Assembly: GCF_031312535.1 (NCBI RefSeq) | Contig: NZ_CP133594.1 | Span: 1,488,001-1,552,000 of the forward strand | DNA from: Methanolobus mangrovi | GTDB taxonomy: Archaea > Halobacteriota > Methanosarcinia > Methanosarcinales > Methanosarcinaceae | Reading direction: 5' to 3' | DNA length: 64,000 bases | Shown here: piece by piece, positions 9,605-18,806 of the stretch | How positions within the stretch are numbered: position 1 is the first letter of the stretch | Layout: every line of letters starts with the position of its first letter | Position numbers and translations under genes: made by a program | Notes under the pieces: model-generated | What the model was told of the DNA's origin: nothing | Seen by the model: only the letters and a program-made list of their open reading frames with translations | The model's database searches: none

Positions 9605-10645
9605 TTATTTTTTTATCAGCCATGTGGAGGATAGTTCCTGGAATTTGCCCAATGAACGGTAACCCACCGCAGACAGATCGGACCTTAAACCTCCTACGGA
9701 TATAGCACCAGTATTCCCCGGCTCAAAAAGAAGAATGAGTGCACCCAGGATTATGAAGAAGCAACCCTGTATGGTATTCATGAATATTGGTTCGTGAAGG
9801 AACAGGAATCCAAAGATGATGCCACTTACCGGTTCAAGTAATGCAAGTACGCTTACAGTCTGTGCTCGAATTTTTGCAGCACTGTTAAGATACAGAACCG
9901 AAGCAAATGCAGTTGTTATCAGCCCGAAAAGTATGAGAGTACGCAGGTTCATTACAAGTATGTCTACAGGAACTTTGCTGCCAAAAGGCAACAGTATCAG
10001 CAAACTGATGAAAGTTGACCAGAACAACTGGGAAATACCGGAATATTCATCCTTAAGATAACTTACAGTCATGATAGTTCCACTGTAAGAGATACCTGAT
10101 ATGACACCAAGAAAAATACCCAGCAAAAAGTGGGTATCGTATCCTGATGCGCCACTACCGGGCAATATAACGATGAGAATACCGCTTATCGATATTAACA
10201 GGGAAAACATCCCGCGCTTTGTAATCTTCTCTTTTAAAAAGAGAGGAGATAACAGTGTAACATATACAGGTGCAGTGTAAAGCAACAGAACGGCAATAGA
10301 AATACCTGCATATTTTATAGAACTGAAGTAAGTATAAAGCGTAAGAACGTTGAAAATAGCAATTAAGAGAATAAAAATCTTTTTTTTGTTCAAGCGTAGT
10401 ATATCATCTCTTTTAGTCACAATACAATAAGCTAATAACAGCATGAATCCAAAAATAAGCCTGTAAAAGATAATAGAAGTTATTTGCATGTCGTAAATAT
10501 GTTTTATGAAGATTCCACTAGCTCCAAATATAGTACATGAGATTATAAGCTCTAAATAAGAGTATTTGCTGCTTTTAGTAGATATCATCAGGGCTACGCA
10601 GAAACAGCCCCATATTATATAAATAAATCTGAAATCAACAATCAT
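9605..10645 (-). CDS. EamA/DMT-family transporter
   Basis: A 346-residue drug/metabolite-transporter protein with about ten membrane segments arranged as two EamA repeats: the first about residues 30-160 (GASGIFIKHIY..., then APVYVTLLSPLFLKEK), the second about 175-310 (GVISGISYSGTIM..., then ALLEPVSGIIFGFLFLHEP). The characteristic A-x-E-P near the end of the second repeat is present. Family members export metabolites or amino acids; the substrate cannot be assigned. A hydrophilic tail of ~35 residues follows the last helix. The first ATG has no ribosome binding site and Met20 is an alternative. The gene stands alone, ending four bases from the PEF-CTERM gene. Confidence 0.88.
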   Translation of the reverse strand: MIVDFRFIYIIWGCFCVALMISTKSSKYSYLELIISCTIFGASGIFIKHIYDMQITSIIFYRLIFGFMLLLAYCIVTKRDDILRLNKKKIFILLIAIFNVLTLYTYFSSIKYAGISIAVLLLYTAPVYVTLLSPLFLKEKITKRGMFSLLISISGILIVILPGSGASGYDTHFLLGIFLGVISGISYSGTIMTVSYLKDEYSGISQLFWSTFISLLILLPFGSKVPVDILVMNLRTLILFGLITTAFASVLYLNSAAKIRAQTVSVLALLEPVSGIIFGFLFLHEPIFMNTIQGCFFIILGALILLFEPGNTGAISVGGLRSDLSAVGYRSLGKFQELSSTWLIKK

Positions 10646-10836
10646 TAATAAATGTTATTACAAAATATGCATTAATAACCTATTAAACATAAAAATGATT
10701 TCAAAATAAGTCCGGTAGAAATATCAAAATAACAATCATTTGATGAAAGTAACCTGAATGGCAGGTATTTCTACAAATGAAAATATACAACATCTAAATA
10801 GAGAAGGAACTTTGCACTAGTTGTAAATTAAAAGTA

Positions 10837-10860
10837 GTTTTCCTGCAAATGCAGGAAAAC
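10837..10860. repeat. Perfect 11-bp palindrome
   Basis: GTTTTCCTGCA, two central bases AA, TGCAGGAAAAC. The inverted repeat is perfect. It is not followed by a clean T-tract on either strand, so an operator or relic fits at least as well as a terminator. Confidence 0.6.
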
Positions 10861-10866
10861 ACGTTA

Positions 10867-10919
10867 TTGACAATAACCCCATTGACAATAATTTTAACGA
10901 TAATGTTGACAATAACCCC
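10867..10919 (+). repeat. Three iteron-like TTGACAATAA repeats
   Basis: TTGACAATAA occurs at 10867, 10882 and 10906; the first and third extend identically to TTGACAATAACCCC. They start a few bases after the palindrome. Spacing of 15 and 24 bases is irregular. No gene is near enough to give a role. Confidence 0.6.
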
Positions 10920-11307
10920 GGAGCCACTCCGACAATTTTGAAATGACTACCAAACCGCTCATACTCCACTAAAGCCCCACTTTAACTCGCTCATACTCCT
11001 TTTATTTATCCTTCCGGGATTTTGGAAATGTAGACATTTTTCGTTTTTAGATACCGAGAGGGCCAGTATCGTGCCTACAATTCCATGCAATCCAATTTCG
11101 TTTTTCCGGAGGAATCTGGGATGAAATCCATATCGTACCACAATATGGCACATTTCGTTTGAGGCATTCTCTGGCTAGTAGATCTTGCCACAATTAATAG
11201 TAGATTTTACTACTACATAAATATATCTACACTTTAATATATGATGAGCATGATGATGATGAGGTGGTGTTCAAACCAAAAATCAATAACAACACCCACA
11301 TAAAGGA

Positions 11308-11553
11308 TTATTCTGAACAAAAGTACTTGCCCTGAAGAGCGAACTTTCCATACATGAAACACTCAGAACACATGCATCCTTTTTTCTGTGTTCCCGGATA
11401 TGAACCTTTAGAACAAAACATGAAGATACCGTTTCCAGGATATGAAGGACATGTAGGACAATTACAACCCTTGGAATGATGATATGATGTGCAGATTCCA
11501 AAATATTTGCCACGACTTTTTGACATATCAGCTTTATCAGTATTCAAAAGCAT
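11308..11553 (-). CDS. Cysteine-rich DUF2769-type protein
   Basis: An 81-residue protein with eight or more cysteines in a regular layout: CNCPTCPSY, then FCSKG, then CMCSECFMY, then YFCSE. This pattern matches DUF2769, small cysteine-rich proteins found mainly in Methanosarcinales and probably metal-binding; their function is unknown. A TATA-like element TTATATA lies about 25 bases upstream of the first ATG, so the message may be nearly leaderless; Met10 is the alternative start. It stands alone between a repeat-bearing intergenic region and thrC. Confidence 0.8.
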   Translation of the reverse strand: MLLNTDKADMSKSRGKYFGICTSYHHSKGCNCPTCPSYPGNGIFMFCSKGSYPGTQKKGCMCSECFMYGKFALQGKYFCSE

Positions 11554-11619
11554 ACCTCACAACATACTGAAAATGTATATAAATAACGAAGAATGCACAG
11601 AAATTGAAAAAAGGAAAAC

Positions 11620-12963
11620 TCAACCGAGTTTTTCCTTCAGGTATTCCTTGAAACTGGCATAATCCGTGCCAAGGTAATCCATATGTTCTTCCCTCGCCTC
11701 GATCTCTTTCAGGCTTTGAGGAAGTTCAGGCTCAATCCCTGTTTCATTCCTTACATGCTCCGGGAACTTTGCCGGGTCGGCAGTCTCCAGTGTCACAGCA
11801 AGTGTGTTATCACCGGTTTGTGATCTGAAATCAAGCAATCCTTTTATGCCGACTGCCCCATGTGGTTCAATTAGGATGCCGTACTTTTCGTAGACTTCCT
11901 TTATGGTTGCCTTGGTCTCATCATCTGTGACAGAGCCGGAGTAGATATCTTTTCTGAGCTTTTCCATGTCAGGCTCTTTGCTGATATTGCCCTTTTCATC
12001 CATTTCCCCGCCATAGATAGCTATGAGCCTTGAAAGATTGCTGGGATGTCCCACGTTCATTGCATTTGAAAGACAATTCTTTGACGGAACTATCTTTTCG
12101 TAGTCACCGGTGCTAAGGAAATGAGGGACTTCATCATTTTCATTCACAGAAGCGATTATCATTTTCACAGGAATACCCATGGTCCTTGCCAGGACGCAAC
12201 CCATCATATTACCAAAGTTACCCGATGGAATGGAGAAGATAATCTCTTCCGGATAGTTCCTGAGTCTTGCGTATGAATAGATATAGTAGATAGATTGCGG
12301 AACAAGACGACCAATGTTTATGGAATTGGCTGATGAAAGATTGAAGTGTTTTAAGTCCTCATCTGCAAATGCCTGTTTTACCATTGCCTGGCAGTCATCG
12401 AATTTACCATCTATTGAGATGGCGGTGATATTCTCATTGAGGGTGGTCATCTGCTTGCGCTGGCGGTCAGACACCTCATCAGTCGGAAAGAGCACTATGA
12501 CCTTTATGTTATCAAGACCGTAGAATGCATGTGCAACGGCACTGCCAGTATCACCGGAGGTAGCTGTGAGAATTGTCAGGCTCTTGTTCTCTTTGCTGAG
12601 GTAATACTGCATGAGCCTTGCCATCATACGGGCTGCAAAGTCTTTGAAGGATGCCGTAGGCCCCCGGTCAAGTCTCATGATATAGGTCTGTTCATCCATC
12701 TTCTCAAGAGGAACATCATAATTGTAAGCATCATAGGTGATCGCTTTGAGCGACTCATCGTCAACTTCACCATCAAGAACCTTGCTAAGTACCCTGTATG
12801 CAATCTCAGGATATGGTGCATCCTTGAAGGAGTCTATCTCTTCTTTAGAGAAGGTCGGAAGGCTCTTTGGCATGTAAAGCCCCCTGTCCGGTGCAAGCCC
12901 TGTTATCAGAGCCTCCTGAAAGCTTACTTCCGGTGCCTTAAGATTTGTACTATAGAGTTTCAT
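11620..12963 (-). CDS. thrC: Threonine synthase
   Basis: PLP-dependent conversion of O-phosphohomoserine to threonine and phosphate, the last step of threonine synthesis. The 447-residue protein belongs to the longer bacterial/plant-like ThrC group, with an N-terminal MKLYSTNLKAPEVSF segment. The PLP lysine is Lys107 in GPTASFKDFAAR; the cofactor-phosphate loop is ATSGDTGSAVA and a glycine-rich stretch SIPSGNFGN follows. A TATA-like TTTATAC lies about 25-30 bases upstream and the ribosome binding site is weak, so the message may be near-leaderless. It is monocistronic, with no hom or thrB nearby. Confidence 0.96.
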   Translation of the reverse strand: MKLYSTNLKAPEVSFQEALITGLAPDRGLYMPKSLPTFSKEEIDSFKDAPYPEIAYRVLSKVLDGEVDDESLKAITYDAYNYDVPLEKMDEQTYIMRLDRGPTASFKDFAARMMARLMQYYLSKENKSLTILTATSGDTGSAVAHAFYGLDNIKVIVLFPTDEVSDRQRKQMTTLNENITAISIDGKFDDCQAMVKQAFADEDLKHFNLSSANSINIGRLVPQSIYYIYSYARLRNYPEEIIFSIPSGNFGNMMGCVLARTMGIPVKMIIASVNENDEVPHFLSTGDYEKIVPSKNCLSNAMNVGHPSNLSRLIAIYGGEMDEKGNISKEPDMEKLRKDIYSGSVTDDETKATIKEVYEKYGILIEPHGAVGIKGLLDFRSQTGDNTLAVTLETADPAKFPEHVRNETGIEPELPQSLKEIEAREEHMDYLGTDYASFKEYLKEKLG

Positions 12964-13277
12964 TTTAATCAGGAATTCGGTTGATAAGTGTATAAACTAG
13001 CTAATGACCTTTAAAGGATAAATTAGTATGAATACCTTGCCATTCGCATAAAGCTATAACCTATAGGCAGAGTAGTGACATTTTTAAATAATGCGCAACC
13101 GGAGAGTTCCAGAATATTGCCTGGTGTTTTATTCAGAATCATTATTCTGAAACTGAATTTTGAAGCTTTGTTTCCAAAAAGAATTGTACTACCTCCTAAA
13201 AAATACCTTATTACCATACATGAACAATGGTTTTTGTCAGATAGAACATGTGTGTCAATAGCATTTGAGGGTAATTC
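12964..13277. promoter_or_regulatory. thrC / phosphoesterase divergent promoter region
   Basis: About 310 AT-rich bases between two divergent genes. A perfect 8-bp inverted repeat TTCAGAAT-CATT-ATTCTGAA lies at 13132-13151, a possible operator. Short ORFs on both strands (13023-13217 and 13075-13290) lack ribosome binding sites and look accidental. Confidence 0.4.
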
Positions 13278-14093
13278 ATGTCAACAATAGCTGTTTCAGA
13301 CGTACATCTCGGTATGAAGGAAGCAAAGGTCGATAAGTTTGTAGAATTCTTAGAATTTGTAAAATCCAATAAAATTGAACATCTGGTTCTTCTGGGAGAC
13401 ATAATCGATATATGGAGAAGGGATTTCACAAAGACTGTGCTTGAATGCTCCAAATCATTGAAGACCTTGAATGAAATGCTGGATAAAACCAAAGTCCATT
13501 ATATAGTTGGGAACCATGATTTTTATTTGCTGCGTCTTAGCGAGCTTTTAGGGGAAAACTTTCCTTTCGAAGTAAAGAAAACAGCTGTAATTAAAAGTAA
13601 AAACCAGGAATTCTTCTTTTTTCATGGCTATCAGCTAGAGGTATTGTGTAACCCATACTACAAATCAATGAAAACATACGAAACATTCAGCGAACACATG
13701 TGTCTTGCAGGAGATGATGCAGGCAATGCTGCTGATAAACTATGGAAAAGTATTCAATCACATAGCTCTCTGTGGGACAGTTTGAAGAGATTTCCGGAAA
13801 ATCCCCAGGATGCGCTTAGGTCAATGATTCAGCCACCAGAGGACAGAATCAAGAATTTCAATAAGCATAATGTCATCGAACCTATTGAAGAACTTGCAGG
13901 AGCAGAGACAAGGCATTTCCTTTTAAGCATACGACCCGATCAATATTTGATCTACGGCCATACTCACCATGCATACGTAGAAGATAAGAACAAAGTTGCA
14001 AATACCGGCAGCTGGGGCTTTGGTGAAGATAAGAAACTTGAGTATATTGAGATCACTGATGATAAAGTGGAATTGAAGGAATTTAAGCCATAG
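13278..14093 (+). CDS. Metallophosphoesterase, LpxH/calcineurin-like
   Basis: A 271-residue soluble metallophosphoesterase. The dinuclear metal motifs are in order: SDVHLG (7-12), GDIIDIW (~40), GNHD (~77), a histidine in FFHGYQ and GHTHH near the end. This order, and tryptophan after GDIID, resemble UDP-2,3-diacylglucosamine hydrolases (LpxH). Archaea lack lipid A, so the substrate must be something else, perhaps another nucleotide diphosphate or phospholipid. GAGGGT precedes the ATG by five bases. It stands between thrC (divergent) and the flavoprotein gene (convergent), so neighbours give no hint. Confidence 0.9.
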   Translation: MSTIAVSDVHLGMKEAKVDKFVEFLEFVKSNKIEHLVLLGDIIDIWRRDFTKTVLECSKSLKTLNEMLDKTKVHYIVGNHDFYLLRLSELLGENFPFEVKKTAVIKSKNQEFFFFHGYQLEVLCNPYYKSMKTYETFSEHMCLAGDDAGNAADKLWKSIQSHSSLWDSLKRFPENPQDALRSMIQPPEDRIKNFNKHNVIEPIEELAGAETRHFLLSIRPDQYLIYGHTHHAYVEDKNKVANTGSWGFGEDKKLEYIEITDDKVELKEFKP

Positions 14094-14127
14094 GCTTAGA
14101 TTCCCATGCATTAATTGATCAATTGAT

Positions 14128-14706
14128 TCACTCTGAATTAATCTTCTTCAAGAGCCATGCCATATTCAAAGCAAGGTTACCCATAGTCTGCATACCCTCT
14201 GCATCCTCATTAACATCCCCGGGATTTAAACCAACACCAAGATTCCAGTAAGAAGAACCCACGGTTATCATATTGGTTATTCCAAAAAGATGATTGATAG
14301 AATCATAAGCATGAACTGCACCAGCTCTGCGAACTGCAATTACAGCAGCACCGACTTTTCTTGAAAAGAGTCCACCACTTGCAATAGATACGAAACCTGC
14401 ACGGTCTATGAGTGCCTTAGTCTCTGTGTTAACATCAGCAAAGTAGGTTGGCGAACCTATGACAATACCATCGGCATCCTTCATCTTTGTGATACACTCA
14501 TTGATACCATCATCATCGAAAACACAAAGACCGTTTTTCTTTTCAAAACATGTCATGCATGCAGTACAACCGTGAACCTTCTTCCCGCCAATGTGAATAG
14601 TTTCGGTTTCTATCCCTTCAGCTTCAAGTTTGGATGTTAGTTCTTTTAATAGAGAGGCAGTGTTCCCTTCTTTTCTAGGGCTTCCGTTTATGGCAATTAC
14701 TTTCAT
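14128..14706 (-). CDS. Iron-sulfur flavoprotein (Isf family)
   Basis: A 192-residue flavodoxin-fold FMN protein beginning MKVIAINGSPRKEGNT, the FMN-phosphate loop. Cys47, Cys50, Cys53 and Cys61 form the compact CX2CX2CX7C motif that binds a [4Fe-4S] cluster in the iron-sulfur flavoproteins first described from Methanosarcina. Such proteins accept electrons from ferredoxin and are implicated in defence against oxygen and peroxide. SPTYFADVNTETKALIDR is the usual active-site loop. A GGGAT motif precedes the ATG by six bases. It is probably monocistronic; the large gene downstream in the same direction is preceded by its own promoter. Confidence 0.92.
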   Translation of the reverse strand: MKVIAINGSPRKEGNTASLLKELTSKLEAEGIETETIHIGGKKVHGCTACMTCFEKKNGLCVFDDDGINECITKMKDADGIVIGSPTYFADVNTETKALIDRAGFVSIASGGLFSRKVGAAVIAVRRAGAVHAYDSINHLFGITNMITVGSSYWNLGVGLNPGDVNEDAEGMQTMGNLALNMAWLLKKINSE

Positions 14707-14837
14707 TTTTAATCCCTTTTTTTGTTTTTGTTAGGTTAGTTAACCAGGGAGAGAATATGTTTTGTGATTTTATAAATGGTTGTAGATATACAGGAAAATG
14801 TAATGAGAAAACATTTACTAATTCGACTTATTAAATC

Positions 14838-14882
14838 ACGGCTTTAAAAATAAAAAAAGGAAGAGCATCCCGAAGAGGATAC
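14838..14882 (-). terminator. Weak hairpin plus T-run after the large phosphoesterase gene
   Basis: In minus-strand sense, ATCC-TCTTCG-GGAT is followed within a few bases by TTTTTTTATTTTT. The stem is short, so the T-run is the main evidence that transcription ends here. Confidence 0.4.
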
Positions 14883-14888
14883 CCTAAT

Positions 14889-17498
14889 TCATTTAATATC
14901 AATTTTCCTTAAGAACATGACAACGAACAGGCCTAGAATCCCTGCCGTCACCAGAGGACTGGCTGTTGGCACATATTCTTGTTCTGCCTGTACCGTTACA
15001 ATAGCAATACAGCCATTCAGATTTACCTCAGGAGTAACAATTGCTTCAGGCACTTCGTTGATCATCACGTCACCATCAAACTCAATGCTGTAAACACCAC
15101 TTGCAGGAACCAGTGAAGGAATCAATGAAATATCCCCGATATTGTCATCATGCCATTGGAGACCTTTCAAATGATAATGCCCGGAGAACCAGTGAACAAC
15201 ATTGATTCCATAATCATCGAATACTGTGGTGAGCCGGCCATATTCATCCTTACCGTCATAATCCTCTTTGTTGAATGCAAGAAGAGGATCGCCTTCTACC
15301 CTGTCAATTATTGTCCCATCCATTATCATCCGGTTGTTCCAGTCACTGAACAGTGCACCTGTCCTGAAGTTTGAGAGTGTCCTGTCATCAAGCAAGTCAA
15401 GAGGGTCATCTTTTACATGTATCTCACCAGCAATCTCTGAGGATGGAGATGACATCACCGGAATACCACCTGTGTTCAGAATTGCCGCACTTCCTGCAAT
15501 CGTATCCAGTTCATAGATAGGAGGATGGTGAGTGAAGACCACCACATTCTTTATTCCCCTGCTACTGCATTCAGCAAGATGCTCGTTCAGCCACTGCCAC
15601 GTACCATTTTCAATATCCGCATTTGACGAATCCTTGTAATGCAGGTCTGCATAGCCTTCAAATTTCCTGATAGTTGGCGGGAAGCTTGTTTCATCATACG
15701 GATCAAAATCATCTCTTGCACAAAAGTCCAGACAGATAAAATGATATGGCCCGTAATCAAATGCATAATTCTGGAAATGTGGTGCGGGGTACTCAGGAAC
15801 ATACGGATTCTCAGAAGGCATTGATTCCTGTTTATCCCAGCCATCCAGTTCAGTACCTAGCTCAGCATACTGTGATTCAAAATATTCTGCAAAAAGCTCT
15901 TCCGGATAATCAGGCCAGCCGCCGGATGTTGTATAGTCACCAGACTTGAACCAGATATCATGATTACCTATAACAGGAATGTAATTTACATTGGCACCTG
16001 TTGGAAGAGGCTGTTTCAGCCTTTCCAGCTCTGCAATTACCTGCTCATATTCCACCCTGTATCCAGCCTCCCCTTTCCATTCACCAGTGGCTGTGTTCCT
16101 ACCCTGTATCAGGTCACCAAGGACTATTACGAATTCTATATTATCGTCAGTCACACCATTGTTGTTCAGAGAGATTATTTCGTCCACTGCATTTTTGAGA
16201 GCTGATGATGATATCGCATCATTTGAATCGTACTGGAGATCGGATATTATCGCAAATTTGTATTGCTCCCCTCCATTTCCAATCACAACCGGGATTGTCT
16301 CAAGCTCACTAATCGTTTGGGACGGAATATAGAATTCTATTGCACCTGCATCTTCCAGGAAGCCTTTTGCGGCATAGGATACAGGCATGCCATCTACAAC
16401 CCCTTCCACATAATAGGTGCCCAGAAGTTCCCATATTATCACGATAGTGGCATTGCCAGTGTTGTCCAATGTTGGCACAGGAAGTGGTGTTGCCTGTTCA
16501 GTATCAAATAATATATTGACAACATCACCCGTTTCACCCGATGTGGCCTGAATAACTGTCTGGTCAGGATAGAAGACAGAAGGCGGAAGGTCAATTGGAA
16601 GTCCCACAGGAAGATAGGGTATCAGGTAGGACGTATCAAATTCGCCGGTGCTAACGGTAGTTACAGTTATTTCGGAAAAGTTGGCAACGATTGAATCATT
16701 CTTCCAGACATTCAACACCTGACCAAGTTGAGCACCACTGATTGAACTGACGTTTCCAAAAGAAATAGTGTAAAGATCTGCATTATTCTGAGTGACCTGA
16801 CCCCAGTCCCATCGAAGATTTGCCCAGTTCCAGTAACCCCAGTTATGGTCGTGATAGCCTTTTACATTTTCGAATGTATAAGTGACAGGACCATTGGTAC
16901 CATCCGGGATGGTAAGTGTTCCATTGACCATCATAAATGGTGATGCCACCAGCCAGTTCATGTCAATCATTTCAGACATGCTTGCAGCTTTCATTAAATG
17001 TGGCTCAGCATAAGGTTTGAACAAAGCATCAAAAACAGCATTCCCATCATCTGACTCCACATGCACAAGGTAACCTTCAGGAGTAAGGGTAACCCTACTG
17101 AATCCCATTATAACATCAGATGACATATCTGAAAAATCAGCCTGAGCCACCGGACTATAAATTCCAAACTTTGTGCCCGGCATTCCTGCAATACTGTACC
17201 CCAGCAATACCTGAGCAGAACTTGTTGCCGGAAATGTAGCAGAATCAGAAACATTACCGTTCAATTTCAGTGAAGCAACAATCGCAATATCCTGTTCTTC
17301 ATCGATCATATTGAAATAATGCCATTCGTTGTACAGATCCGCACGATAATAATCTGCTGCATCCGGCGGATGAAAGACATCAATAACAGATAATTCAGAT
17401 ATCAGGTCACTGCTTCCATTTGCAAAAGCCAGGCCTGGTAATGCTGAAACAAACAGTGAGACAACTAACATTGTAATTACTATTGACCTAAATTTCAT
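14889..17498 (-). CDS. Exported metallophosphoesterase with AttH/CrtC-like domain and VPXXXP-CTERM tail
   Basis: An 869-residue surface protein. Residues 1-26 are a typical signal peptide (cut near LAFANG). Residues ~45-390 are beta-rich and carry HDHNWG (216-221) and WDWG (230-233), the pattern of AttH/CrtC lipocalin-like domains. From ~412 there is a calcineurin-like phosphoesterase: SDLQYD (Asp420, Gln in place of the usual His), VLGDLIQGR, VIGNHDIWF, FTHHPPIYE and FSGHYHLKG. The C-terminus is VPTASP at 843-848, one hydrophobic helix and basic RK, fitting the VPXXXP-CTERM archaeosortase signal. DxQ phosphoesterases include ADPRibase-Mn-like enzymes, but the substrate is unknown. GGGGT precedes the ATG and a TATA-like AAAATATAAG lies upstream. 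Confidence 0.85.
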   Translation of the reverse strand: MKFRSIVITMLVVSLFVSALPGLAFANGSSDLISELSVIDVFHPPDAADYYRADLYNEWHYFNMIDEEQDIAIVASLKLNGNVSDSATFPATSSAQVLLGYSIAGMPGTKFGIYSPVAQADFSDMSSDVIMGFSRVTLTPEGYLVHVESDDGNAVFDALFKPYAEPHLMKAASMSEMIDMNWLVASPFMMVNGTLTIPDGTNGPVTYTFENVKGYHDHNWGYWNWANLRWDWGQVTQNNADLYTISFGNVSSISGAQLGQVLNVWKNDSIVANFSEITVTTVSTGEFDTSYLIPYLPVGLPIDLPPSVFYPDQTVIQATSGETGDVVNILFDTEQATPLPVPTLDNTGNATIVIIWELLGTYYVEGVVDGMPVSYAAKGFLEDAGAIEFYIPSQTISELETIPVVIGNGGEQYKFAIISDLQYDSNDAISSSALKNAVDEIISLNNNGVTDDNIEFVIVLGDLIQGRNTATGEWKGEAGYRVEYEQVIAELERLKQPLPTGANVNYIPVIGNHDIWFKSGDYTTSGGWPDYPEELFAEYFESQYAELGTELDGWDKQESMPSENPYVPEYPAPHFQNYAFDYGPYHFICLDFCARDDFDPYDETSFPPTIRKFEGYADLHYKDSSNADIENGTWQWLNEHLAECSSRGIKNVVVFTHHPPIYELDTIAGSAAILNTGGIPVMSSPSSEIAGEIHVKDDPLDLLDDRTLSNFRTGALFSDWNNRMIMDGTIIDRVEGDPLLAFNKEDYDGKDEYGRLTTVFDDYGINVVHWFSGHYHLKGLQWHDDNIGDISLIPSLVPASGVYSIEFDGDVMINEVPEAIVTPEVNLNGCIAIVTVQAEQEYVPTASPLVTAGILGLFVVMFLRKIDIK

Positions 17499-17708
17499 CT
17501 AATGTACCCCACAACCAATTTTGTAGTATGAATCTTATATTTTGTAGCGGAACATGATAATATTGATACGATAAAAGAAGTATTTTAGGAAACAATATTC
17601 CAGAGGAATGTTATTTAATAGAAAAGAAGGAGCGAAAGCTACGCCTGTATATAGAAAACAATAACAAAATGTAAGAATGAAAATAGTAATGTCAAAATTA
17701 GTAATTCT

Positions 17709-17796
17709 TGGTGCGGGAGATGCGATTCGAACGCATGAACTCCTACGAGACTAGGCTCTGAACCTAGCGCCTTTGGCCAGGCTGGGCAACTCCCGC
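17709..17796 (-). tRNA. tRNA-Leu (anticodon CAG)
   Basis: Transcript starts GCGGGAG and ends CTCCCGCACCA, so the 7-bp acceptor stem is perfect, the discriminator is A and CCA is encoded. The anticodon stem CTAGG/CCTAG encloses TTCAGAG, anticodon CAG. A long variable arm (CTC-GTAG-GAG) and TTCGAAT T-loop confirm a class II leucine tRNA. It lies between argF and the phosphoesterase gene and closely resembles the two Leu(GAG) tRNAs elsewhere in the window. Confidence 0.97.
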
Positions 17797-17873
17797 ATTG
17801 TGAATGTTGGTTAGTAGCGCTTTTTCTAATTAAACTTTGTGTTTGAAAAAGCTTTGAAGGAAACTGGTTGGTG

Positions 17874-18779
17874 TTAACCCAGCAGTTTCAGTAAAAGTGC
17901 TTTCTGGGCGTGCAGACGGTTCTCAGCCTGGTCGAAGACAACCGAATGCGGACCGTCCATAACCTCTGCGCTTATCTCCTCGCCACGGTGTGCCGGGAGG
18001 CAGTGCATAACGATAACATCAGGTTTTGCCTGTTCCACCAGTTCAGTGTTTATCTGGTATGGTGCAAGATCCTTCAGGCGCTTGTCGCGTTCGTCCTCAT
18101 CACCCATAGAAACCCAGACGTCCGCATAGATAATGTCTGCATCCTTTGCGGCCTCATTTGGATCGTTGGTAATAGTGATATTTCCGCCAAGTTCCCTTGC
18201 AAGCTCCACAATGTCCTCATCCGGCTCATATCCCGGAGGACAGGCAACCACAGCTTCCATGTCCATGAGGGCACAGCCGATAATAGCTGAATTACATACA
18301 TTATTCCCATCACCAACCCATGCGTACTTCAGGCCGGAGAGTTTGTTCTTGTACTCACGGATAGTGAGAAGGTCGGCAAGTATCTGGCATGGATGTTCCT
18401 TATCGGAAAGTGCATTAATGACTGGGATAGAGGAATGTTCTGCCAGTTGTTTCACCGTTTCATGGCTATAGACCCTTGCAATAATACCATAGAGATATCT
18501 TGAAAGCACTTCAGAAGTGTCTCCAACCGTCTCGCCGCGGCCAAGCTGCATATCCCTGGGATTCAGGTAGAGTCCATGCCCGCCAAGGTCACACATTGCA
18601 ACCTCAAATGAGACACGAGTACGTGTAGAAGACTTCTCGAATATCATACCAAGACTCTTATTCTTCAGGAGGTCTGTGACCTTGCCCCTCAGACGTTTTT
18701 CTTTCAGGTCTTCCGCCATATCAAGTAACTCAATGACCTCATCATGAGAAAGGTCAGCCATGGAAATCAGGTGTTTCAT
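17874..18779 (-). CDS. argF: Ornithine carbamoyltransferase
   Basis: Transfers the carbamoyl group of carbamoyl phosphate to ornithine, giving citrulline in arginine synthesis. The 301-residue protein carries the phosphate-binding STRTRVSFE, the carbamoyl-phosphate HPCQILADL, the ornithine loop [10 protein letters not shown] and the catalytic-cysteine motif [10 protein letters not shown]. The ATG is chosen because [11 protein letters not shown] is the usual N-terminus and AAGG lies upstream; an in-frame GTG five codons earlier is less likely. purD ends 27 bases before this start, in the same direction, so the two are probably cotranscribed. Confidence 0.97.
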   Translation of the reverse strand: MKHLISMADLSHDEVIELLDMAEDLKEKRLRGKVTDLLKNKSLGMIFEKSSTRTRVSFEVAMCDLGGHGLYLNPRDMQLGRGETVGDTSEVLSRYLYGIIARVYSHETVKQLAEHSSIPVINALSDKEHPCQILADLLTIREYKNKLSGLKYAWVGDGNNVCNSAIIGCALMDMEAVVACPPGYEPDEDIVELARELGGNITITNDPNEAAKDADIIYADVWVSMGDEDERDKRLKDLAPYQINTELVEQAKPDVIVMHCLPAHRGEEISAEVMDGPHSVVFDQAENRLHAQKALLLKLLG

Positions 18780-18806
18780 ACTATCAACCTTCACTAACTA
18801 ATATTA

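Larger units (their letters stand above)
10646..11307. other. Gene-free stretch with palindrome and short direct repeats
   Basis: Over 650 AT-rich bases between a transporter and the DUF2769 gene. It holds an 11-bp palindrome at 10837-10860, three TTGACAATAA repeats (10867, 10882, 10906), a 12-bp direct repeat CGCTCATACTCC at 10956-10967 and 10988-10999, and a small inverted repeat near 11200. A 64-codon minus-strand ORF at 10959-11153 has no ribosome binding site or recognisable motif, and I do not call it. The region could be decayed coding or mobile sequence. Confidence 0.5.

Noticed and set aside
10959-11153. A 64-codon minus-strand ORF in the repeat region
   Set aside because: No ribosome binding site, no domain, and it spans the direct repeats; probably accidental or decayed sequence.
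11283-11513. A second cysteine-containing minus-strand frame overlapping the DUF2769 gene
   Set aside because: Shadow frame; the DUF2769 frame has the regular CxxC pattern and the promoter.
13075-13290. A 71-codon plus-strand ORF ahead of the small phosphoesterase
   Set aside because: It overlaps the phosphoesterase start in another frame, contains the inverted repeat and lacks a ribosome binding site.
14128-14706. Annotation as plain NADPH-dependent FMN reductase
   Set aside because: The compact CX2CX2CX7C motif marks the iron-sulfur flavoprotein family instead.
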